A stretch of 42,090 nt of DNA from Coriobacteriales bacterium (GCA_031288185.1 JAITRZ010000056.1:1-42090), one strand, 5' to 3'; counted from the stretch's first letter, positions 25,216 to 34,082 are shown. The notes: generated by a model not told the origin, from the sequence alone. Numbers and translations: made by a program.

Positions 25216-25542
25216 ATGCCAAATTTTCCTGACCCGTTTGTAGGTGCCGATCCAAAGCAGTTGTCCAAGGCTGACCTGATACAGGCAATTCGTATCGATA
25301 TAGCCGGCGAGTTGGAGGCGATGTTTCTCTATGATGCCCACGCCCGCGCCACCGATGATGAACTTGTGCGCAAGACGCTTTTTGAGATTCGTGATGAAGA
25401 GCGTGAGCACACCGGCGAGCTGATCTCACTTTTGCGCTATCTGGATCCAACTGAAACCGACCTTTTGTTGGAGGGCCAGGGCGAAGTGCGTGAAAAGGCC
25501 GAGAAGCTCGGCGTAGACTTCAAGCGCCTGCTAAGCGAGTAG
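25216..25542 (+). CDS. Encapsulated-ferritin-like (EncFtn type) iron protein
   Basis: A 108-residue protein with two helices carrying the iron-binding pattern of encapsulated ferritins: GELEAMFLYDAHARATDDE in the first and RDEEREHTGELISLLRYLD in the second. Such proteins form ring-shaped multimers with ferroxidase centres at the subunit interface, and usually travel with an encapsulin shell. No encapsulin is in the window and no clear cargo tag is seen after EKLGVDFKRLLSE. ATG 25216 is chosen over upstream starts because GGAG lies 5 nt before it. It stands alone between the signalling operon and glnA. Confidence 0.75.
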   Translation: MPNFPDPFVGADPKQLSKADLIQAIRIDIAGELEAMFLYDAHARATDDELVRKTLFEIRDEEREHTGELISLLRYLDPTETDLLLEGQGEVREKAEKLGVDFKRLLSE

Positions 25543-25581
25543 ACTCGCTGTAGCCGCGCGTTTTTAGCCGCCCGCTAACTC

Positions 25582-25631
25582 TATAACCGTCCTGTTTCAA
25601 GAACCCCAGGGTGCGCCTGCCGTTCCCTGGG
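25582..25631 (+). promoter_or_regulatory. Candidate glnA promoter and 5' UTR hairpin
   Basis: TATAAC at 25582-25587 may be a -10 box. A 7-bp inverted repeat (CCCAGGG 25605-25611 and CCCTGGG 25625-25631) then lies in the presumed leader, 40 nt before glnA. Neither a known riboswitch nor a T-run is seen. Confidence 0.25.
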
Positions 25632-25671
25632 TGAGCTTTGGGCGCGTGTTGCTGTCCAAGGTGGCGAACTA

Positions 25672-27033
25672 ATGAGAAAGGCCAGCGTCCAGATGCAGAT
25701 CACACCAGAAACCGACTACGTACTTAAGTCCATCCAAAGTAACGATGTACACTTCATCCGCCTTTGGTTTACTGACGTTTTGGGCTTTCTAAAATCTTTT
25801 GCGGTGACACCTTCAGAAATTGAAACGGCCTTTGAGGAAGGCATGGGTTTTGACGGTTCATCCATAGAAGGCTTTTCACGCATCCAGGAATCAGACATGG
25901 TGGCCTTTCCTGACGCTTCGACATTTCAGACCCTCCCCTGGCGGCCCAAGGAAAACGGCGTAGCGCGGATGTTTTGCGACATCATGACCCCGGAGGGACG
26001 GCCCTTTGATGGCGATCCTCGCTCTGCCCTCAAACGGATACTTAATAAGGCCGCTTCCCTTGGCTACGTCATGAATGTGGGCCCGGAACTGGAGTTTTTT
26101 TACTTTGCCTCTCCTAAAACCACTGAACCGTTGGATAACGGCGGCTATTTTGATCTGACGCCCCTGGATCTGGCGAGCGACATCCGTCGCGATACGGTGC
26201 TGAGTTTGGAGCATATGGGTATTCCCGTTGAATATTCCCACCACGAGGTGGCCCCTTCTCAGCATGAGATCGACCTGCGCTATGACGACGCGCTGTCTAT
26301 GGCAGATGCCGTTATGACCTATCGGCTGGTGGTTAAGGAAGTGGCGATGAAGCACGGGGTTTATGCTAGCTTCATGCCCAAGCCGCTGGCCGCCTACAAT
26401 GGTAATGGCATGCATGTGCACCAGTCGTTGTTTACCGAGGATGGACACAATGCCTTTTTTGATGAGCAGGATCCCCAGGGCTACAACCTTTCGCCGGTGG
26501 CCAAGAGCTACATCGCCGGTATCTTAAAATACGCTCCGGCATTTACGGCCATCACCAACCAGTTTGTTAACTCCTATAAGCGGTTGATCCCTGGATATGA
26601 GGCACCGGTCTATATCACTTGGGCGCGGCGCAACCGCTCGGCCCTGGTGCGTGTGCCCCTCTACAAACCCGGCAAGGACGCGGCTACGCGTATTGAGGTA
26701 CGAAGCCCTGATCCGGCCTGCAACCCCTATTTGGCCTTTGCGGTCATGCTGGGCGCCGGACTGGCGGGTATTGAGGAAGAGCTGTCGCTGCCACCGGAGT
26801 TTACTTCTAACGCCTATGAGCTCACGCCAGAGGAACTTGTCCAGCAGGGTGTGCGCATGTTGCCGGGCAGTCTTGGCGAGGCTGTGGATCATCTGGAAAC
26901 CTCTACGCTGATGCGTGAGGTGCTGGGCGAGCACATCCACAGCTACTTTGTACGCAATAAGCGTTTGGAATGGGCGGCCTATCGCGCCGATGTCTCTCAG
27001 TGGGAGCTGGATCGCTATCTGGATGTGCTCTGA
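25672..27033 (+). CDS. glnA: Glutamine synthetase, type I (alpha class)
   Basis: A 453-residue enzyme that joins ammonia to glutamate using ATP. Typical motifs are present: GMGFDGSSIEGF (Asp latch region), VGPELEFFYF, EVAPSQHEIDLRY, NGNGMHVHQSL, the Glu flap region KRLIPGYEAPVYITWARRNRSALVRVP, and RIEVRSPDPACNPYLAFA. Length and the absence of the adenylylation motif (NLYDLP; here NAYELTPEEL) place it in the alpha class, which is controlled by feedback and GlnR-like proteins rather than by adenylylation. The start may be ATG 25672 (GGTGG upstream) or ATG 25693. Confidence 0.95.
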   Translation: MRKASVQMQITPETDYVLKSIQSNDVHFIRLWFTDVLGFLKSFAVTPSEIETAFEEGMGFDGSSIEGFSRIQESDMVAFPDASTFQTLPWRPKENGVARMFCDIMTPEGRPFDGDPRSALKRILNKAASLGYVMNVGPELEFFYFASPKTTEPLDNGGYFDLTPLDLASDIRRDTVLSLEHMGIPVEYSHHEVAPSQHEIDLRYDDALSMADAVMTYRLVVKEVAMKHGVYASFMPKPLAAYNGNGMHVHQSLFTEDGHNAFFDEQDPQGYNLSPVAKSYIAGILKYAPAFTAITNQFVNSYKRLIPGYEAPVYITWARRNRSALVRVPLYKPGKDAATRIEVRSPDPACNPYLAFAVMLGAGLAGIEEELSLPPEFTSNAYELTPEELVQQGVRMLPGSLGEAVDHLETSTLMREVLGEHIHSYFVRNKRLEWAAYRADVSQWELDRYLDVL

Positions 27034-27066
27034 AAAACGGCTGGGTGTCTTGCAAGCTGGTGTACG

Positions 27067-27831
27067 ATGAATAGGCTGTTTTCCTATCCGTTGATTGTTA
27101 TCTGTGGGCACTACGGTAGCGGTAAGACCAATCTGGCTCTGAACCTTGCCTGTTATCTCAGCGACGGGGGTGCTCGACCCTCGCTGATCGATCTTGATAT
27201 TGTTAATCCTTATTTTCGTTCCAGCGACAGCCGGCTGCAATTAGATAGCTGGGGTGTCAAATTTCTTGGCCCAATCTTTGGTGCCAGCAATCTGGATGCT
27301 CCGGCCCTGATGCCCGGCATCGAAGCCCGTATCGCCGCGGCCAGTCTTGACTCTCCGGTCATCATTGACGTTGGTGGCGATCCGGAGGGCGCTCGCGCGC
27401 TGGCTCGATTTGCGCCCAGCCTGGCTGCCTTTGTGCCGGACGGGCAGATGTGGGGTGCAGAACCGGGCAATGCAACCGGTCTTGAGGGGGCGGCCGGTCT
27501 GATACTGGCGGTTGTCAATCTAAGGCGCCCCCAGACAGCCGATCCGCGCCAGAACCTGGACATGCTGTTGGCTATCTCCAGGGCCGCAGGATTGCGCCTC
27601 AATGCCCTGGTTGGCAATACGCACCTTCAGCAGCACACCAACAGTCAAACCATCCTGGACTCCGTCGATGACCTACTGGCCATCTCCTCAGCATCGAATT
27701 TGCCCATCTACTGTCTGGCGGTGCCACCGGCACTGCTTGCTTTGGTTGGAAGGGCATTGAGCGCGCGCGGCCTTTCCCAGCAACTGCCGCTCTTTGCCGT
27801 ACAACGCTTTGTCCGTACTCCCTGGCAATGA
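27067..27831 (+). CDS. P-loop NTPase (CobQ/ParA-like) of the 2-oxoacid oxidoreductase operon
   Basis: A 254-residue cytoplasmic protein with a P-loop GHYGSGKTN at residues 14-22, followed by LIDLDIVNPYFRSSD (a deviant-Walker/ParA-like second motif) and VIIDVGGDPEGARAL. Proteins of this type are often found next to ferredoxin-dependent 2-oxoacid oxidoreductases in anaerobes; the role is not established and may be assembly or regulation. It stands 33 nt after glnA and about 280 nt before the ferredoxin gene. Confidence 0.7.
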   Translation: MNRLFSYPLIVICGHYGSGKTNLALNLACYLSDGGARPSLIDLDIVNPYFRSSDSRLQLDSWGVKFLGPIFGASNLDAPALMPGIEARIAAASLDSPVIIDVGGDPEGARALARFAPSLAAFVPDGQMWGAEPGNATGLEGAAGLILAVVNLRRPQTADPRQNLDMLLAISRAAGLRLNALVGNTHLQQHTNSQTILDSVDDLLAISSASNLPIYCLAVPPALLALVGRALSARGLSQQLPLFAVQRFVRTPWQ

Positions 27832-28109
27832 GCTGTCATCGCCATTGGCGCTGAGGCATCTGCCCGTACTTGCATCAGCCGGCTGGCATCATGTAACGCA
27901 TAGCATCGCCATTGGCACTGGAACGCTTTGATGCCTTGTTTGTATCTTCTGCAGGCAGTACGGGGCAGAGATACGCAGGCGGCAAGTAAGGGGCCCTCAG
28001 ACGGACGTGCTGCCGCCTGCGAGAGCTTATGGCCGGTCGCTGTCTGAACCCTTCAAAAGGGAGGGGCGATGTGAGAGAATAGCCGGAACATTCCCCTTTG
28101 GAGAAAATC
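27832..28109. other. 278-nt gap with inverted and direct repeats before the ferredoxin gene
   Basis: No gene. A perfect 11-bp inverted repeat (CGCAGGCGGCA 27974-27984, complement at 28011-28021) with a 26-nt loop lies about 90 nt before the ferredoxin start and could be an attenuator, a terminator without T-run or an operator. CATCGCCATTGGC occurs twice (27837-27849 and 27904-27916). The gap may contain the promoter for the oxidoreductase operon. Confidence 0.35.
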
Positions 28110-28328
28110 ATGCCCTACGTAAACGTTACTATCGACTATTGCAAAGGATGCGGTCTCTGCATCGATTTTTGCCCCCAGGAAATTATGCAGTTGGAAACGG
28201 AGATAATCACTCAAAAAGGCTATCATCCGGCGCATTGTGTAGACCAGGACAGCTGTACCGGGTGTCTCAGTTGCGCGCTTTGCTGTCCGGATGTGGCTAT
28301 TACGATAAAAAGGCAGGCCGATGTCTGA
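28110..28328 (+). CDS. 2-oxoacid:ferredoxin oxidoreductase, ferredoxin-like (delta) subunit
   Basis: A 72-residue two-cluster ferredoxin: CKGCGLCIDFCPQEI and CTGCLSCALCCPDVAI each bind a [4Fe-4S] cluster. It carries electrons from the oxidoreductase core to soluble ferredoxin. ATG 28110 is chosen because GGAG lies 7 nt before it; an in-frame TTG 28098 is less likely. It overlaps the alpha-subunit start by 8 nt (ATGTCTGA), showing tight coupling. Confidence 0.92.
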   Translation: MPYVNVTIDYCKGCGLCIDFCPQEIMQLETEIITQKGYHPAHCVDQDSCTGCLSCALCCPDVAITIKRQADV

Positions 28329-29532
28329 GAACGTTTTGCCTGAGGACGCCCTGATACAAAACAATAAGATGCCGCCAGACAGGGCGCCGGCCACCAAAGA
28401 ACAGTTACAGCCTAAAAGAGTGCTCATGAAAGGCAATGAGGCACTGGCAGAGTCTGCCATTAGGGCTGGCTGTCGTTTTTTCTTTGGCTATCCCATCACA
28501 CCCCAAACTGAACTGGCCGCTTATATGGCCAAGCAGATGCCTCACGTTGGCGGCACCTATCTCCAGGCTGAAAGTGAGATAGCGGCTATCAATATGGTCT
28601 ACGGTGCTGCTGCGGCCGGGGCTCGGGTTATGACATCGTCCTCATCGCCGGGCATCAGCTTAAAGGGGGAGGGCATCTCCTACATGATAGGGGCTGATCT
28701 GCCGGGATTGATTGTTAATATCCAGCGCGGTGGCCCAGGACTTGGCGGTATCCAGCCCTCCCAGGCTGACTACTGGCTGGCTACCCGGGCAACGGGACAT
28801 GGCGATGGGCATGTGTTGGTGTTTGCGCCTTCTACCGTCCAGGAGATGGCGGATCTGGTGGCCCGGGCCTTTGAGCTTGCTGACCGCTACAGGATGCCGG
28901 CTATGATTCTGGCCGATGGGATGCTGGGCCAGATGATGGAACCCGTTGTCTTGCCCAAGCCGCTTGATGCGGATTGTCTCCCGCCCAAACCCTGGGCGAC
29001 CACCGGAACAAAGGGGCAACGACCCCATAACGTGATCAATTCACTGGCTCTTGATCCCCAGGTTCTGGAGGATAGAGTGCTTGAGCGTGACGCGCGCTAT
29101 CAACAGATAAAGGAAAGTGAGCAACAAGCCCAGCAGGTGTTCGTAGAAGACGCAGAGCTGATAGTAGTGGCCTATGGAGCGGCGGCGCGCATTGCCCTCA
29201 GTGCTGTTATGTCCGCACGCGCCCAGGGTATGCGAGTTGGACTGATTCGCCCCATCACACTCTGGCCCTTTACCAGCGACGTTATTTGTGCTGCCGCTGA
29301 GACGGCATCAGCTTTTCTGTGCGTGGAACTGTCCACCGGCCAGATGGTTGACGATGTGCGCCTGGCCGTTCAGTGTGCGCGTCCGGTTAACTTCTTTGGC
29401 CACAGCGGGGGCATTATGCCAACACCTGATGAGGTGCTGGTGGCGATACGCAAAAGCCTCAGTGGCGAGCAGTTTCGCATCCTGCCCTTTCACTCCCGTC
29501 TGGTGGAGACTTTGCCTGAAGGAGGTGAATAA
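28321..29532 (+). CDS. 2-oxoacid:ferredoxin oxidoreductase, alpha subunit (VorB/KorA type)
   Basis: A 403-residue subunit that shapes the active site for oxidative decarboxylation of a 2-oxoacid with CoA and ferredoxin. Visible family features are GCRFFFGYPITPQTE, QAESEIAAINMVYGAAAAGAR, TSSSSPGISLKGEG and QRGGPGLGGIQPSQADY, then a C-terminal transketolase-like domain with VRLAVQ and HSGGIMPTP. Domain arrangement (separate delta, alpha, beta, gamma) fits the KGOR/VOR branch; the substrate (2-oxoglutarate, branched or aromatic 2-oxoacid) cannot be decided from sequence alone. It has a 35-residue N-terminal extension. Confidence 0.92.
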   Translation: MSENVLPEDALIQNNKMPPDRAPATKEQLQPKRVLMKGNEALAESAIRAGCRFFFGYPITPQTELAAYMAKQMPHVGGTYLQAESEIAAINMVYGAAAAGARVMTSSSSPGISLKGEGISYMIGADLPGLIVNIQRGGPGLGGIQPSQADYWLATRATGHGDGHVLVFAPSTVQEMADLVARAFELADRYRMPAMILADGMLGQMMEPVVLPKPLDADCLPPKPWATTGTKGQRPHNVINSLALDPQVLEDRVLERDARYQQIKESEQQAQQVFVEDAELIVVAYGAAARIALSAVMSARAQGMRVGLIRPITLWPFTSDVICAAAETASAFLCVELSTGQMVDDVRLAVQCARPVNFFGHSGGIMPTPDEVLVAIRKSLSGEQFRILPFHSRLVETLPEGGE

Positions 29533-29535
29533 ACC

Positions 29536-30384
29536 ATGGCTGGCGACGATACCCTTTCCGCACCGCAGGCGCTTTGTAATGATCCCGGTAGCATGCCGCA
29601 GATTTCTGGCAGCGATACGCGCGAGAGCCGGCAGACAAATAACATCCTGTTTGAGCGGAGCCGGGGTTTAACGGATAAGATTACAAACTACTGTCCAGGT
29701 TGTACCCACGGTATTGTTCAGCGTCTGGTAGCTGAGTCGCTGGTAGAACTGGAAGCCGACACAGATGCCGTTGGTGTCTGTCCCGTGGGCTGTTCAGTTA
29801 TTGCCTATGATTTTTATGCCAACGACATGGTACAGGCTGCCCATGGGAGGGCGCCGGCCGTAGCAACGGGCATTAAGCGGGTGTTGCCCGATGCCCTGGT
29901 TTTTACCTATCAGGGTGATGGCGACTTGGCCTCTATTGGCATGGCCGAAACCGTGCACGCTGCCACTCGCGGCGAAAACATCACGCTCATCTTCATCAAC
30001 AACACCATTTACGGCATGACAGGCGGCCAGATGGCACCGACCTCGCTGCCAGGACAGGTCACACAGACCTCGCCCTACGGCCGGGACGTGAATACCGCCG
30101 GCTATCCCATTAGGGTTTGCGAGCTTCTAGCCACTTTGGATGGTGTGGCTTTGGCTCAACGGGTTAGTGTGGATGAGCCCAAGGCGATACGTAAGGCAAA
30201 AAAAGCCATTAAGCAGGCTTTCAACTATCAGCGTGAGGGTTTGGGCTTTAGCATCATTGAGGTGCTTTCCACGTGTCCAACAAACTGGGGCATGACGCCG
30301 ATAGCCGCCTTGAGCTGGCTACGCGAAAACATGCTGCCCTACTATCCGCTTGGTGTCTACAAGGACATACGAGCAAAGGGCTGA
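29536..30384 (+). CDS. 2-oxoacid:ferredoxin oxidoreductase, beta subunit (TPP-binding)
   Basis: A 282-residue subunit with the catalytic thiamine diphosphate site and a [4Fe-4S] cluster. Cluster ligands include NYCPGCTHGI and VCPVGCS; the TPP motif reads GDGDLASIG followed by NNTIYGMTGGQMAPTS. It starts 3 nt after the alpha gene with GAAGGAGGTG as ribosome binding site. The first 45 residues are a low-complexity extension not usual in the family. Confidence 0.93.
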   Translation: MAGDDTLSAPQALCNDPGSMPQISGSDTRESRQTNNILFERSRGLTDKITNYCPGCTHGIVQRLVAESLVELEADTDAVGVCPVGCSVIAYDFYANDMVQAAHGRAPAVATGIKRVLPDALVFTYQGDGDLASIGMAETVHAATRGENITLIFINNTIYGMTGGQMAPTSLPGQVTQTSPYGRDVNTAGYPIRVCELLATLDGVALAQRVSVDEPKAIRKAKKAIKQAFNYQREGLGFSIIEVLSTCPTNWGMTPIAALSWLRENMLPYYPLGVYKDIRAKG

Positions 30385-30543
30385 GATGAAGTCGCTCCAG
30401 AACAAAACAACGTTGGTATGGACAGACAAAGGCTATCTCTCACATAAAAAGACAGAGCCATTCCACAACCAAACTATGCTTGCGACTGACGGGCCACAAA
30501 CAACCGACAGGCCACAACAGCGAGTAATTTTGCGGGAGAGACC

Positions 30544-31212
30544 ATGAACGCAACCAAAAACGGCGCGACAGAGATGGGCTCAGCGTCAGCCCACGCGAAA
30601 GTGGCGGCGGCCGCCACAGCGCCGGCCAACCACTCAACCAACCACCCCGCGATTGGGCGCCCCAAGCTGGAGATAATCCTGGCGGGATTTGGCGGTCAGG
30701 GCATATTATTTGCCGGCAAGGTAATTGCTTATGCCGGTTTGCTGGAAGGCCGAGAGGTTTCGTGGTTGCCCAGTTATGGACCAGAGATGCGCGGTGGTAC
30801 AGCCAACTGCTCGGTCTGTTTGGCTGATGAGCCAATCGGTTCGCCGCTTATCAGTATCCCGGATGTCCTGATCGCCCTAAACCGTCCTTCTTTGGAAGCC
30901 TTTATCAATAAGGTAGCCATAGGCGGCCTGGTGCTGGCGGATAAGAGTATGGCGGATGCCTGTCCCTTGCGCCCTGACATCCGCTTTGTGCAGATTCCCG
31001 CGACCCAACTGGCGGAGGACAACGATCTGAAAGGCCTGGCCAACGTGATCATGGTTGGCAAACTGCTGCAACTAACCGCCTTTGCGGATAGGGATATCCT
31101 TGAATCAGCTATTGATCGTAGCATTTCGGCAAAGCGTCAGGAACTGGCCAGCGCCAATAAACGTGCCCTGGCTATCGGTTGCGCCCATGTAAGCACGGAG
31201 GACTGTCGGTGA
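30544..31212 (+). CDS. 2-oxoacid:ferredoxin oxidoreductase, gamma subunit
   Basis: A 222-residue subunit completing the four-subunit enzyme. The core begins near residue 40 with LEIILAGFGGQGILFAGK, then SWLPSYGPEMRGGTANCSV and NRPSLEAF, all typical of the gamma (VorC/KorC) domain that contributes to CoA binding and assembly. An Ala/Asn/Thr-rich 38-residue lead is odd but ATG 30544 has GGGAG 5 nt upstream. A 160-nt gap separates it from beta; nothing was recognised there. It overlaps the next gene by 4 nt (GTGA). Confidence 0.9.
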   Translation: MNATKNGATEMGSASAHAKVAAAATAPANHSTNHPAIGRPKLEIILAGFGGQGILFAGKVIAYAGLLEGREVSWLPSYGPEMRGGTANCSVCLADEPIGSPLISIPDVLIALNRPSLEAFINKVAIGGLVLADKSMADACPLRPDIRFVQIPATQLAEDNDLKGLANVIMVGKLLQLTAFADRDILESAIDRSISAKRQELASANKRALAIGCAHVSTEDCR

Positions 31213-31868
31213 AACAGCCATCCATGAAACGGCCTAAGGCCACAGGCGATGGCGATGCCGCAGACCGCAGCTTGGAAGCCGCTCCCCTTGCTCTGACAAC
31301 GCCCACAGCTGACAACTACCGGGCCAACCTACAGGAGCTGGGCCAGCGCCTGGCTGGTTTGCGTGATGCCTGCGGCTACAGCCAGGATGATTTTGCTACA
31401 CTGCTTGGCGTCACCACCGGGCAGTTAGCGGCATTTGAGCAGACCGGCTATGACATTCCGGCTAGCCTGCTGATGCATGCGGCGCACCTGTGCAAGGTGG
31501 ACATGGCGGCGCTCCTTACTGGTACTTCCGGCCATTTGAACACCTATCAGGTAGTACGTGCCGGCCAGGGACGCAAGGTTGACCGTTTTGCCGGCTATCA
31601 TTTTAGCGACCTGGCCTACAACTACGGGAGCAAGATAATGCAGCCACTGCTTGTTACGCTGGATCCCAGCGATGCGCCAGCGGAACTGGTTAGCCACGCG
31701 GGTCAGGAATTTAACTACGTAACAGCGGGAACGGTCATCTTGGTATTTGCTGACAAGGAAATTGAACTGGGTATTGGCGACAGCGTCTACTTTAACCCGT
31801 TGATACCGCACGGTCAGCGCTGTGGCGGCGCCCAGCCAGCGACCTTTGTAACGGTGATTTGCGAATGA
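31209..31868 (+). CDS. XRE-family regulator with C-terminal cupin domain
   Basis: 219 residues. Residues about 38-95 are a helix-turn-helix of the XRE type (LGQRLAGLRDACGYSQDDFATLLGVTT in segments), and about 140-218 a cupin (HAGQEFNYVTAGTVILVF, GDSVYFNPLIPHG). Such proteins usually sense a small ligand in the cupin and control adjoining catabolic genes, here probably the oxidoreductase operon and the acyl-CoA synthetase that follows. GTG 31209 is the start because GGAGG lies 7 nt before it; it overlaps the gamma-subunit stop. Confidence 0.88.
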   Translation: MKQPSMKRPKATGDGDAADRSLEAAPLALTTPTADNYRANLQELGQRLAGLRDACGYSQDDFATLLGVTTGQLAAFEQTGYDIPASLLMHAAHLCKVDMAALLTGTSGHLNTYQVVRAGQGRKVDRFAGYHFSDLAYNYGSKIMQPLLVTLDPSDAPAELVSHAGQEFNYVTAGTVILVFADKEIELGIGDSVYFNPLIPHGQRCGGAQPATFVTVICE

Positions 31869-31902
31869 AGGGCTATCCCCGGCGCGCGGCTGTTTCTCCG
31901 GG

Positions 31903-31918
31903 AGCGGTGTCGCTTTTT
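31903..31918 (+). terminator. Small terminator candidate after the XRE-cupin gene
   Basis: AGCG-GTGT-CGCT is followed by a T5 run. The stem is only 4-5 bp. A second hairpin, ACCGGTAGC/GCTACGGT, lies at 31972-31997. Between them CCCCGGCGCGCGGCTG occurs twice exactly (31877-31892 and 31937-31952). The 180-nt gap may end one transcript and start another. Confidence 0.3.
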
Positions 31919-32048
31919 ATTGACGGCACAGCTCGCCCCCGGCGCGCGGCTGCTCCTCAGCGGTCAGGCTGACCGGTAGCTCAAAAAGCGCTACGGTTGC
32001 ACCTTCTTTGTCTCGCGCACCATCCTAAAAGTCAAAGTCCCTGAGAAA

Positions 32049-33905
32049 ATGAGCCCCGCAATGAATCACATCCTTAAAAAATACTGCCCTCGTATCGAGT
32101 TTCAGTCCTACGAGGACTTCTTTACTGGTTTTTCTATCGAGGTGCCGGAAAATTTCAACTTCGCCTATGACGTGGTAGACGAGTGGGCACGCGTTGAGCC
32201 CGACAAACTTGCTCTGGTCTGGTGTGATGACAATGATAATGAACGCACCTTCAGCTTTGCGCATATTGCGGCCCTGTCCATTCGTTTTGCTCACTGCTTA
32301 GTTTCACTGGGTGTTGGCAAGGGTGATGCCCTGCTGTTAATGCTCAGGCAGCGTTGGGAGTACTGGGTTGCTGCCGTAGCCGCGCATCGCATTGGCGCCA
32401 TTGTAGTGCCAGCCACCTATCAGCTCAATGCCAAAGACATCGTCTATCGCGTCAACGCCGCCGGCATCAAGGCGCTTGTGGCCCTGCGTGACAGCTATGT
32501 GCAGGAACAGGTGGCCGCAGCATTGCCGGACTGTCCCAGCCTACAGGTGTTGATTTTAGCGGGCGCGGAAGGGGCTAAAAGTGCTTTTAATGATGACATA
32601 TCTGAGCCCCTCTCCCGCAAAGATGGGACGGATCTTGCCTTTGAACCTGTTACTTCTGAGTCTATTGCCCCTCAGCCCGCCGCCTCTAAACCGCCTTTAG
32701 GCAGGGACACAGCACGTGCGGAGTGGTTATCCTTTGATGCCCTGGTTAATCAGGCCAGTGACCGTTGGGAACTGCCGGGCGGGCAGCGTCCCACCCACAA
32801 TGACGACATCATGCTTATCTACTTTACCAGTGGCACCTCAGGTCCTGCCAAGATGTGCGCCCATAACTTCATACATCCGCTTGGGCATATCCTCACCGCC
32901 ACCTACTGGCAGCAGGTACGCGAAAATAAGCTGCACTGTAGCGTGTCGGATAGCGGTTGGGCCAAGTTTGGCTGGGGAAAGATCTACGGACAATGGCTGG
33001 CTGGAGCGCCGGTCTTTGCCTATGATAGTTGCCGCTTTGAGCCACTAAAGCTCCTTGAACGCATTGAACGCTACCGTGTCAGCACGTTTTGTGTACCGCC
33101 CACCATATATCGCTTTTTGCTGCAGGAAGATGTTGGTGCCTTTGATCTGTCTCATGTTGAAACCTTCACGACCGCTGGCGAGCCACTGAACGCTGAGGTC
33201 AGCATTCAATGGAAAAAGCTAACCGGCAAGTCTATCCGTGAGGGCTTTGGCCAAAGTGAAAGCCCCGTACTCCTGGCCACCTTCAAGGGAGTAGAACCCC
33301 GCCCAGGCTCCATGGGCAAGCCGGCCCCGCTAATGGGGATCAGGCTCTTGAATGAGCAGGGCCAGGAGGTTGCCGATGGTGATGAAGGCACCATCTGTGT
33401 AACGGGTTTGCGCACACACTACCCGCCCGGCCTGTTTGTAGGTTATTACAAAGATCCACAAAAGACGGCCAGGGCCGTTGGTGGTGATTACTATGACCTG
33501 GGCGATCTGGCGTGGCGTGATGAGAGCGGCTATTACACGTTTGTGGGCCGCAGTGACGATGTGGTCAAATGCTCCGGCTACCGTATCAGTCCCTTTGAGG
33601 TCGAAAGCGTACTGATTGAGCATCCGGCAGTCTTGGAATGCGCTGTAACCGCCGCCCCTGATGCCCTGCGCGGCAGTGTGGTCAAGGCCACCGTTGTGCT
33701 GGCCCGCGGGCATGTAGCCTCTGACACCTTGCGCAGCCAACTACAGGAACATGTCAAACACAGCGCCGCTCCCTTCAAATACCCGCGTATTGTTGAGTTT
33801 GTTGATGAGTTGCCTAAGACTATTGGCGGTAAAATCAAACGCGCCCAGATTCGTACCGAGGACGCTGGCGGTTCCTGGGAGGATATAGGGACGGGTGTAC
33901 GTTAG
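32049..33905 (+). CDS. AMP-forming acyl-CoA synthetase
   Basis: A 618-residue ligase that activates a carboxylic acid to its CoA thioester through an acyl-adenylate. Motifs: IYFTSGTSGPAKM (P-loop, near 258), GEPLNAEVSI..GFGQSE, YYDLGDLAWRDESGY, GRSDDVVKCSGYRISPFEVE and the catalytic Lys in GGKIKRAQIR near the end. The sequence is of the medium-chain/acetyl-CoA synthetase-like group. Beside a 2-oxoacid:ferredoxin oxidoreductase it may feed acyl-CoA for reductive carboxylation to amino-acid precursors, or salvage acids made by amino-acid fermentation. An insertion with Pro/Ser-rich sequence lies near residues 180-220. Confidence 0.9.
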   Translation: MSPAMNHILKKYCPRIEFQSYEDFFTGFSIEVPENFNFAYDVVDEWARVEPDKLALVWCDDNDNERTFSFAHIAALSIRFAHCLVSLGVGKGDALLLMLRQRWEYWVAAVAAHRIGAIVVPATYQLNAKDIVYRVNAAGIKALVALRDSYVQEQVAAALPDCPSLQVLILAGAEGAKSAFNDDISEPLSRKDGTDLAFEPVTSESIAPQPAASKPPLGRDTARAEWLSFDALVNQASDRWELPGGQRPTHNDDIMLIYFTSGTSGPAKMCAHNFIHPLGHILTATYWQQVRENKLHCSVSDSGWAKFGWGKIYGQWLAGAPVFAYDSCRFEPLKLLERIERYRVSTFCVPPTIYRFLLQEDVGAFDLSHVETFTTAGEPLNAEVSIQWKKLTGKSIREGFGQSESPVLLATFKGVEPRPGSMGKPAPLMGIRLLNEQGQEVADGDEGTICVTGLRTHYPPGLFVGYYKDPQKTARAVGGDYYDLGDLAWRDESGYYTFVGRSDDVVKCSGYRISPFEVESVLIEHPAVLECAVTAAPDALRGSVVKATVVLARGHVASDTLRSQLQEHVKHSAAPFKYPRIVEFVDELPKTIGGKIKRAQIRTEDAGGSWEDIGTGVR

Positions 33906-34018
33906 GGTCCTCCTGCTGAGGGGAGCAATTCTGCCAGCGCGATAGGTTTACCATCCCACAGCCCCTCCGCCCGTTTGCGCCGGCTCCTGCGCCTCGCGTC
34001 AGACGGGCAGATTAAGGG

Positions 34019-34024
34019 TATAAT
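34019..34024 (+). promoter_or_regulatory. Consensus -10 box upstream of the CDGSH gene
   Basis: A perfect TATAAT (in GGGTATAATAG) lies about 60 nt before the start codon. No good -35 is seen at 16-18 nt. The following leader ends in a strong ribosome binding site, GGAGGAGG. Confidence 0.5.
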
Positions 34025-34082
34025 AGCCACAGAAGTAGAGGATTTTCCGTAAGCGTTTGCAAACCTCGGAGGAGGATCAAAG

